DNA of 26,100 bases, from assembly GCA_024641445.1 (NCBI GenBank), contig JAHEDA010000006.1:1-26100 (forward strand), written 5' to 3'. Source of the DNA: Gammaproteobacteria bacterium (GTDB lineage Bacteria > Pseudomonadota > Gammaproteobacteria > UBA6429 > Thiohalophilaceae). Of this stretch, positions 1-6,167 are shown piece by piece. Each line of letters begins with the position of its first letter. Position 1 is the stretch's first letter. Under the pieces are notes generated by a model, which was given only the letters and a program-made list of their open reading frames with translations, had not been told where the DNA came from and made no database searches. The position numbers were made by a program, and so were the translations under genes.

Positions 1-1390
1 CGATGACCTCTCGCGCCACCCCGATTACCTTCTGGTTGTACTCTGGGTCATTAGGTTCGGTTTTTATTCCGGGTAAATAACACAGCGCCTGATTCGCGTA
101 GTCAAACGGGCTGTCCCAACATGCCGTCTCGGCCTCGCTAATGCCTAGCCGCTGCATGAAGTGTTCAAAGTGTCCTGCCACCGCAAGGGTGGCCGAGGTA
201 AATATCCAGCTCCCTGGTTGCGCCTGTACGCATTGCTGGAAGTAGCTGCCAATCTCCAGTGGGGTTAGGTGCAGACTTACACTGCGTCGATGGGTCTCAT
301 ACCACTGGATATGGGCAGCGGGGACCTCATCACACAGAACACCAAATCGGGTCACCAGGGTGGTTGCACGGCGTGCACAATTTCCTAACTCCTTACCCCG
401 CTCTGCCAACAATCCCAACATCGAGGTTAAACACCCAAGCTGATCGCGGACCTCACGCAGTGAGGCCTGCACGGCGGGAATTCGTGCAACCTTGGTCCAG
501 GCATCACGTCGTTGTTCTTGACCGAAGGCAAGCCGCCAATCTCGTGCGGCCTTCTCCAGTGCATCGGCGCAGAGGGCAAACTGTGGGTCATCATTGGCCT
601 CACTGTGAAAGGCCTGTACCGCATCCTGAGCCAGTTCTATTAATTGGTTGCTACTCAGTGCGATGCCAAAGAAATTCGAGGCCACCTCGGGGAGTTGATG
701 TGCCTCATCAATCACATAGCAATCCGCACTCGGGAGCAGATCACCAAACCCCTCTTCCTTAAGGGCCAGATCAGCCATTAACAAATGATGATTAACCACG
801 ACGATATCGGCCGCTTGGGCATCGCGGCGTGCCGTAACCAGATGACAGTCATCAAAGCTGGCACACTCCTGCCCCAGACAGTTGTCGATAGTAGACGTGA
901 CCTGATACCAAATAGGGTCTGTATCTGAGATCGCTGTTAGTTCAGCAATGTCGCCGCGCCGAGTCTGCGTCGCCCAGGTACGAATCGTGCGGACCTTCTC
1001 GCCAAACGCGGGGGCCCAATGCATGACATCGGCCTCAGCCTGAGCCAATCGGTGCTTACACAGGTAGTTGGCGCGCCCCTTCAACAAACAAACCTGCACG
1101 GGGAGATTTAAGGCCTTGCGAACAGTAGGAACATCTCGATGAAATAATTGGTCTTGCAGATTTTTGGTGCCGGTAGAGATCAGGACACGACGCCCAGACA
1201 TCAAGGCCGGGACAAGATAGGCATAGGTCTTGCCAGTGCCGGTACCGGCCTCGGCAATCAGCATTGTCCCGTATGTCATGGCCTCCAGGATTGCCTCGGC
1301 CATGGCCTGCTGCGCCTGGCGCGGTGCAAAGCCTGGTACATGCTGCGCCAATGGGCCATTGTCACCCAGAATGTCGGAGGGAGTTTGCAT
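1..1390 (-). CDS. yoaA: ATP-dependent DNA helicase YoaA (DinG/XPD-like), 3' end beyond window
   Basis: Superfamily 2 5'-3' DNA helicase of the DinG/XPD group, acting in DNA repair and replication-fork maintenance. The frame is open from an ATG at 1390 to the window edge, giving about 463 codons; E. coli YoaA is about 636 aa, so the last helicase motifs are missing here. Visible motifs are Walker A AEAGTGTGKT near residue 45, the iron-sulfur cluster region with YLCKHR and then NCLGQEC..DDC, the family signature VVVNHHL, the DEAH box in VIDEAHQLPE, and GSWIFTSATL in the second helicase domain. The CLGQEC...NHHL spacing and the text around DEAH match YoaA better than DinG. The start has no clear Shine-Dalgarno sequence and lies 18 bp after the stop of the upstream gene, so translation is probably coupled to it. 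Confidence 0.93.
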   Translation of the reverse strand, partial: MQTPSDILGDNGPLAQHVPGFAPRQAQQAMAEAILEAMTYGTMLIAEAGTGTGKTYAYLVPALMSGRRVLISTGTKNLQDQLFHRDVPTVRKALNLPVQVCLLKGRANYLCKHRLAQAEADVMHWAPAFGEKVRTIRTWATQTRRGDIAELTAISDTDPIWYQVTSTIDNCLGQECASFDDCHLVTARRDAQAADIVVVNHHLLMADLALKEEGFGDLLPSADCYVIDEAHQLPEVASNFFGIALSSNQLIELAQDAVQAFHSEANDDPQFALCADALEKAARDWRLAFGQEQRRDAWTKVARIPAVQASLREVRDQLGCLTSMLGLLAERGKELGNCARRATTLVTRFGVLCDEVPAAHIQWYETHRRSVSLHLTPLEIGSYFQQCVQAQPGSWIFTSATLAVAGHFEHFMQRLGISEAETACWDSPFDYANQALCYLPGIKTEPNDPEYNQKVIGVAREVI

Positions 1391-1408
1391 TTCAAGAATT
1401 GGATTAGA

Positions 1409-1909
1409 TCACCTGGACTGATTGTCCCAGATCGCATCATCAATACCACCCTCTTCGGCGGTCCAGACCAGCTGACTGATGTTACGAAAACGCGCCACCG
1501 ACATGGCGCCGCGCGTGCTACGTTTGCTGTCCTGGTGCAAAGCGATTTCGATCTCGGCACGCGTGGCCTCATAGATCTCTCGCGGCTTGAACTCGGCATC
1601 CATGATGATCAGGATGACCGCATCCCAAGGCTGCTCCAGACGCAGTTGACCGACACGCTGACCACCCTTGCGTTCATCGAAGATCGCTCGTCCCTTGATC
1701 TGGAAACACAGACCACTGCGAGCCCCCTCTCTGCCCACGGCATCATATCCGCCATTCGAATCATTCACCGGGTCAAGCCCTAACAGGCGACAGGCATCAT
1801 GCTTGGCAATCTCCCCGCTGATCCCTAACGGTTTGCCTGTAGCACGCCGGTAGTCAGCGGCCAAACGGCGTGCCTCGCTAATGAGCTTGTCGACGGCATA
1901 GAGGTTCAT
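1409..1909 (-). CDS. Hypothetical protein with possible PD-(D/E)XK nuclease-like core (DUF6998-like)
   Basis: A 166-aa soluble protein of unknown function. I chose the ATG at 1909 because it has AAGGA ten bases upstream; a TTG at 1939 would add ten residues but has no ribosome site. The N-terminal helix is followed by SGEIAKHDA (E33), then GYDAVG (D56), then FQIKGR (Q70, K72), and a strand-rich segment LEQPWDAVILIIMD. The order Glu-helix, Asp, hydrophobic-Q-x-K is the core pattern of PD-(D/E)XK nucleases, although other small families share it by chance. From memory the protein resembles the DUF6998 family; I could not search. It lies 18 bp upstream of yoaA in the same direction, which makes a DNA-repair role attractive but unproven. 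Confidence 0.8.
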   Translation of the reverse strand: MNLYAVDKLISEARRLAADYRRATGKPLGISGEIAKHDACRLLGLDPVNDSNGGYDAVGREGARSGLCFQIKGRAIFDERKGGQRVGQLRLEQPWDAVILIIMDAEFKPREIYEATRAEIEIALHQDSKRSTRGAMSVARFRNISQLVWTAEEGGIDDAIWDNQSR

Positions 1910-1995
1910 CGGCAGTTGATCCTTGTCAGGGGATTCCAAAATTTTTGCTGTTTTCTTAATAGCTTAGCGTCCCCGGTTAAGGATTTTTGAGACGT

Positions 1996-2472
1996 TTAGG
2001 GCGAAGAATATTCCGCTGCGCGACGCTCGGCCAGACGCGCCCCCGCACTGTCCCCACTCTGGGCGCGGGCCTGGGCAATAATACGCCAATTGTCCGCCTG
2101 GAGCACTTTGTCCGCCGGGGCGAGGCTATTGGATTTGCTCGCCATCCCTGCCGCCTGGGAATAGCGGGCCTGATATAAATAGGTCTTGGCGATGTAATTC
2201 CACAGCACCGCATTACGTGGTTCAATCCTCAGGGCGCGTTCAAGATAGGATTCCGCACTACTCAACTGACCATCCTGTGAGGCCTGCCGTGCCTGTGCCA
2301 GTAACAAACGTACCGGGGGGCTGGTCTCATCGGGGGGCTTGATGACCGTACCAGGTATCACGGACTCCCCGACGCTATACCCTTCCGAACCAGGCCCATT
2401 GTTTGAAACCGATGCACACGAGACAAGACCGGCGATTACCAGGCCGAGCAATACCAAACGAAGAAATTGCAT
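1996..2472 (-). CDS. lpoP: TPR lipoprotein, probable PBP1B activator LpoP
   Basis: A 158-aa outer-membrane lipoprotein. The ATG at 2472 is preferred over ATGs at 2493 and 2478 because AAGGA sits six bases upstream. Residues 1-18 form a lipoprotein signal peptide ending in the lipobox LVSC, with the acylated cysteine at 19 and Ala at +2, which fits outer-membrane sorting. A low-complexity Gly/Ser/Pro linker follows, then about 100 residues of tetratricopeptide helices (AESYLERALRIEPRNAVLWNYIAKTY is typical of one repeat). The gene starts 29 bp after the stop of mrcB. In Pseudomonas aeruginosa a TPR lipoprotein beside the PBP1B gene, LpoP, activates that synthase and replaces the enterobacterial LpoB. 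The same architecture and position here support the assignment; function is inferred. Confidence 0.8.
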   Translation of the reverse strand: MQFLRLVLLGLVIAGLVSCASVSNNGPGSEGYSVGESVIPGTVIKPPDETSPPVRLLLAQARQASQDGQLSSAESYLERALRIEPRNAVLWNYIAKTYLYQARYSQAAGMASKSNSLAPADKVLQADNWRIIAQARAQSGDSAGARLAERRAAEYSSP

Positions 2473-2501
2473 ACGCATTCCTTTTCTGCACATTGTGATG
2501 A

Positions 2502-4832
2502 TTACGGACTGCGCGTCTCGCAGACCTCTTGGCCTACCGGGGCGGTCCCGTGCAAGAAACCAAGCTGCATCGCGCCCTTACAACCATCATGGCTCGGGCG
2601 ACCATCCGGCAATACCCAATGATATTCAACCTTATCATCACCCACTAATTGCAAAGATTGGGTCGGAAGCCCGGCAAAAAGTTCACCCCACACCGGTAAG
2701 GCACCCGAGGCACCCGTAAGACCTGTCGGTTGATTATCGTCTCGTCCCAACCAGACTACCGCTGCGTGATCAGCACTATAACCCGCGAACCAACTATCAC
2801 GTAGGTCATCCGTGGTACCGGTTTTTCCTGCTACCAATAATCCTGCGGGTAGCATATTCATCAGGCGACTGCCGGTGCCTTGCTGTACGACCTGCATGAG
2901 CCCTGAGTTCAAGACCTGAATCGGCTCCGCCTCCAGGGTCTGCTGTACGCGAATAGGAAATCGCTGAAGTGGCTTACCATTCACCGTCAGAACCTCGCGG
3001 ATCGCCCGTAACGGGGTCTGGAAACCCCCTGACGCCAGCGTCTCGTACATCTGCGCCACCTCGAAGGGGCTCATCTCGGCGGCACCCAAAAGTGTCGACG
3101 GATAGGACGGTATATCTCGTTGAAAACCTAAACGCTTTAGATTCCCTTCTATTGGCTCAAAGCCAAGTGTCATACCGAGACGGACTGCGGCTAAATTGTA
3201 GGAATGCGACAGCGCCGTGATAAAGGTTACATCACCATGCTCTTGCAGATCGTAGTTTTTCGGTGTCCAGACCTCGCCGTGCTGTGCCTTGATTGAGATC
3301 GAGGTATCCTCGATATGTGACAGCCAATTGTATTTATCCGGTTGTTGCAGTGCCGTGAGATAGATGAATGGCTTCAACAAGGAGCCAACCGGTCGAACCG
3401 CATCGAGGGCACGGTTGAACCCAGCGAAACGTATATCTCGTCCGCCAACCATGGCCTGGACCTCACCGGTCGTCACATTGGTGACGACAGCGGCACCTTC
3501 AAGGGCGCCATTTTGATGATAACGTTTATCCAATTCAGATATTTGTCGTAGCGATGTCTCGGTGCGCTGTTGGACTAAGGGGTCAAGGCTGGTAAAAATT
3601 CTCAAGCCCTCAGAGGTTAGATCCTCCTCACGGTAATCCTGACGCAGTTGCCGCCTCACCAGGTCTACGAAGGCAGGATAATGCGTCAAAATTCCGGGTG
3701 TATTCGGTGATATTCCCAAAGCCGCCTGTTTGACCTGATTGGCCAGCGCGGCATCAAGGAATCCTTGCTCAACCAAGGTCTGCAATACCAGGTTGCGACG
3801 ATCCAACAGGCGCTTTGGAAAGCGGTGAGGACTGTAGTAGGTTGGGCCACGCACCAGCGCCACCAAGGTGGCGACCTCGGCCGTGTTCAACTGTTGAATC
3901 GGTTTATCGAAGTAAAATCGGCTGGCCAGACCAAAACCATGAATAGCCCGCGAACCATCCTGCCCCAAATAGACCTCATTGAGATATGCCTCGAGTATCT
4001 CATTTTTGCTGTAATGAGCCTCCAGCAAGATCGCCATGATAGCCTCTTTCAGTTTACGCCAGAGGGTACGACGGTTATCGAGAAAGAAATTCTTCACCAG
4101 CTGTTGAGTCAGCGTACTGCCGCCCTGCACGGTACTACCGGCTCGTAGATTAGCAAGCAAGGCACGAGCGATCGCCTTCGGGTCAACGCCAAAGTGATCG
4201 GGAAAATTTCGGTCCTCCATAACGAGCAAGGCGGTAAGGAGTAAGGGCGGCGCCTCATCCAACTTGATGAGGATGCGATCCTCATGATGGCGGGGGTAGA
4301 TACCACCAATAAAGACGGGGTCCATGCGCAAGAGATTGACCACAGTACCCGTCTCAGTATCAATAATCTCGTTAATGCGGTTCGATTGAAAGACCAGCTT
4401 GAGATGGCGCATAGGTTCTGCGCCGTCCCAGAAGGTAAAGGGGCGCGTGGTGAGAAACACCTGGTCGCCCTGTGCGGAGAAGCTGCCGGGTTCTATGGGT
4501 TGATAATTCAGGCGATATCCGAGTAAACGCAACTCCTCTCGAAACTCAGTCTGACTCAAGACCAAACCGGGGAATAACTCCAGGGGTCTGGCATAGACGT
4601 GCGCAGGCAGGGCCCAGCGCTTACCTTCGAATTGGTGTCGGACGTGATAATCCAGATAGGCAACATACAGAATGCTCACGGCTGCCGAAACCAGAAGTAT
4701 CCTAAGCCATGGCCAGTGCCTGATTATTCCCCAGCCACGACGAAGTCCCTCACCAACCTTTCGCCGTGTCGCCCCTAACCGGCGAGGCCGCTGGCTAGCT
4801 GTGGTTTTTTTACTGCGGGGACGACGAGCCAT
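2502..4832 (-). CDS. mrcB: Penicillin-binding protein 1B, bifunctional glycosyltransferase/transpeptidase
   Basis: Class A PBP that polymerises lipid II and cross-links the stem peptides at the outer face of the inner membrane. The 776-aa protein has a basic cytoplasmic tail (1-40), one membrane helix (about 43-60), and a UB2H-type regulatory domain (about 70-160). The GT51 glycosyltransferase domain follows, with the catalytic Glu206 in MEDRNFPDHFG and the GGSTLTQQLVKN motif at 238-248. The transpeptidase domain carries SLLK (Ser484, Lys487), SYN (544-546) and KTGTT (670-674). All catalytic residues are present and the length is normal for PBP1B. The first ATG lacks a strong ribosome site but gives the expected tail. 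The lpoP-like gene is directly downstream, consistent with a synthase-activator pair. Confidence 0.96.
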   Translation of the reverse strand: MARRPRSKKTTASQRPRRLGATRRKVGEGLRRGWGIIRHWPWLRILLVSAAVSILYVAYLDYHVRHQFEGKRWALPAHVYARPLELFPGLVLSQTEFREELRLLGYRLNYQPIEPGSFSAQGDQVFLTTRPFTFWDGAEPMRHLKLVFQSNRINEIIDTETGTVVNLLRMDPVFIGGIYPRHHEDRILIKLDEAPPLLLTALLVMEDRNFPDHFGVDPKAIARALLANLRAGSTVQGGSTLTQQLVKNFFLDNRRTLWRKLKEAIMAILLEAHYSKNEILEAYLNEVYLGQDGSRAIHGFGLASRFYFDKPIQQLNTAEVATLVALVRGPTYYSPHRFPKRLLDRRNLVLQTLVEQGFLDAALANQVKQAALGISPNTPGILTHYPAFVDLVRRQLRQDYREEDLTSEGLRIFTSLDPLVQQRTETSLRQISELDKRYHQNGALEGAAVVTNVTTGEVQAMVGGRDIRFAGFNRALDAVRPVGSLLKPFIYLTALQQPDKYNWLSHIEDTSISIKAQHGEVWTPKNYDLQEHGDVTFITALSHSYNLAAVRLGMTLGFEPIEGNLKRLGFQRDIPSYPSTLLGAAEMSPFEVAQMYETLASGGFQTPLRAIREVLTVNGKPLQRFPIRVQQTLEAEPIQVLNSGLMQVVQQGTGSRLMNMLPAGLLVAGKTGTTDDLRDSWFAGYSADHAAVVWLGRDDNQPTGLTGASGALPVWGELFAGLPTQSLQLVGDDKVEYHWVLPDGRPSHDGCKGAMQLGFLHGTAPVGQEVCETRSP

Positions 4833-4931
4833 AGAGAGAAATCGATACTGAGAGAGTCACCCACATGGGTGCGGGGAATAATACAGGATACGAAGGGTGT
4901 CGCCGAATAAAGTATTCAGGAATCTATCACA

Positions 4932-5366
4932 TTACACGAGATAATCGACGCGGGCAGCGGCCTGGTCTCGCGGGGAATATTGTGGTGAGGATGCTCGAAT
5001 GCGGGCCTCGTCACTGGCAGCCTGGTCTGCCTCGGCCGCCTGCGCCTTGTAGGCAGACTCCACTCGAGAACGCATCTGGCGATTACGCACCTCATCGGAC
5101 TGCGAAGGTGTTGGGGGTGGTGCCTCTGCAGGGGTATAGCGAGCCGTCCCGACTGCTCGCATCCACGCGGCCAAGTCTGACTGTCGCTGATTTGAATCGG
5201 CGGCCTCCCGAGCTTGGGTATTTGCCTGTTCAAGTGACGCGGGGTCGGGGCTACGTGTCGGTCGCGTGTATGTCGCCCCATCGCCTTCACTGCGCATCTG
5301 TCCACCTCGGGGGGCGGGTACGCTACGTGGGACCGTCGAGACTGCCGGTGTATTGAGCAATTCCAT
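4932..5366 (-). CDS. Hypothetical Ala/Gln/Ser-rich, probably disordered protein
   Basis: A 144-aa protein that I do not recognise. It has no signal peptide, membrane segment or cysteine, and is rich in Ala, Gln, Ser, Arg and Pro, so most of it is probably disordered. A possible helical stretch lies at about 90-125 (RNRQMRSRVESAYKAQAAEADQ) and the protein ends in a hydrophobic VDYLV. Three frames are open through this region; this one was chosen because its residue mix looks like protein, whereas the others are loaded with Arg, His and Pro in the manner of shadow frames. The ribosome site is weak. It lies 99 bp upstream of mrcB on the same strand and could share its transcript. Confidence 0.55.
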   Translation of the reverse strand: MELLNTPAVSTVPRSVPAPRGGQMRSEGDGATYTRPTRSPDPASLEQANTQAREAADSNQRQSDLAAWMRAVGTARYTPAEAPPPTPSQSDEVRNRQMRSRVESAYKAQAAEADQAASDEARIRASSPQYSPRDQAAARVDYLV

Positions 5367-5461
5367 AGGAATAGTATAGTTGATTTTTCCATATATATCA
5401 GTTTGTTAGATGTAAATTTTTATAACTTCAGGATGAGTCTCTATCTCTTTGAAATTGAACA

Positions 5462-5620
5462 TTATTTAACCAAATACAGGCGATCGTCTAAAATATCGGG
5501 CTTGATAAAAATATCCATAACTTGATCCAGGCCAATAAAATGTCGTTCTTGATAGGATTTGGCATGCAGCGTGTGAGCGTTGAAGATATAATTTCCCCCT
5601 ATACCTAATAATATAGTTAG
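5462..5620 (-). pseudogene. Possible remnant of a coding frame in an AT-rich intergenic stretch
   Basis: Between the flanking genes (5367-5656) the minus strand holds about 53 sense codons ending in TAA at 5462, with protein-like content (for example HAKSYQERHFIGLDQ and IFIKPDILDDRLYLVK). There is no ATG until 5518, which would leave only 18 residues, and an in-frame stop closes the frame upstream near 5627. It therefore looks like the 3' end of a gene that lost its start, or a very small gene with an unusual start. I do not recognise the family. The rest of the gap is AT-rich and probably contains the promoter of the plus-strand cassette, but no clear -35/-10 pair stands out. Confidence 0.3.
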
Positions 5621-5656
5621 TTAGTCATCGATAGAATCAGGGACAGGCAAGCCAGG

Positions 5657-6124
5657 ATGTCAGGAAAGTCGCTCAAGATTGTTAAAAATGAGCAGCCAGT
5701 GCGGCTGTGGGTACACCCGGAAGGCGCGGTCGTTGGGACGCTGTTTCTTCGCCCCCAGGATGCGGACGATCAGGCTGAATCACCTGCGGATGTGCTTAAC
5801 ACCGAGCAGCCCTTTCTGGTCCTACGTCGCACCAAACCAGATGAGATCCGCTTCTATAATCGCAATGCCATCGTACGCGTTGAGTATGAGGAAACGCCAC
5901 CCACTGACGATGAGATGGTTAGAACCATGCAGTGCGTTATTCACATGATGGACGGTTCGGTGATTGATGGCAGGATCAACGAATCACTCCCCCCCGAACA
6001 CGCGCGACTCTATGACTACCTCAATCAGGGCAAGAATCGCTTTCTTAAACTTTTCACCTCCTCAAACGAGGCATGTCTGGTGAATAAAAGTTACGTGATC
6101 CAGGTAACCACGCAAACGGATTGA
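5657..6124 (+). CDS. Conserved-looking hypothetical protein, first gene of the kinase-PilT-FHA cassette
   Basis: A 155-aa cytoplasmic protein with no signal peptide or membrane helix. It appears beta-rich, with two similar halves: RLWVHPEGAVVGTLFLR early and QCVIHMMDGSVIDGRINESLPPEHARLYDYLNQ later, ending in a strand NKSYVIQVTTQTD. The 'strand - DGxxIxGxI - short helix - strand' layout recalls small barrel domains such as DUF6812, but this is an impression only. The gene lies 43 bp upstream of the HEAT-kinase gene and reads the same way through pilT-like genes and an FHA gene, so it is likely part of that pathway, perhaps as an adaptor or substrate. AGG immediately before the ATG and GGGACAGG further upstream are the only ribosome-site candidates. 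Confidence 0.82.
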   Translation: MSGKSLKIVKNEQPVRLWVHPEGAVVGTLFLRPQDADDQAESPADVLNTEQPFLVLRRTKPDEIRFYNRNAIVRVEYEETPPTDDEMVRTMQCVIHMMDGSVIDGRINESLPPEHARLYDYLNQGKNRFLKLFTSSNEACLVNKSYVIQVTTQTD

Positions 6125-6167
6125 ACTCAAGGATGCAAAGAGGAGTAATAGAGGCCATGTTGTCTGT

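Noticed and set aside
259..762. A 167-codon plus-strand frame at the left end
   Set aside because: It lies opposite well conserved YoaA sequence (NHHL and DEAH regions) and has a shadow-like composition.
4858..4871. Palindrome CACCCA-CA-TGGGTG between the Ala/Gln-rich gene and mrcB
   Set aside because: A 2-nt loop and no T run on either strand make a terminator unlikely; too short to call an operator.
4865..5392. Two other long open frames (plus 4865-5356, minus 4916-5392) over the Ala/Gln-rich gene
   Set aside because: Both are overloaded with Arg, His, Pro and Cys as shadow frames are; the frame at 4932-5366 has the more natural composition.
5560..5656. Search for a -35/-10 pair before the kinase cassette
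   Set aside because: The stretch is AT-rich and offers several weak TTGAAG/TAATAT-like combinations, none with convincing spacing.
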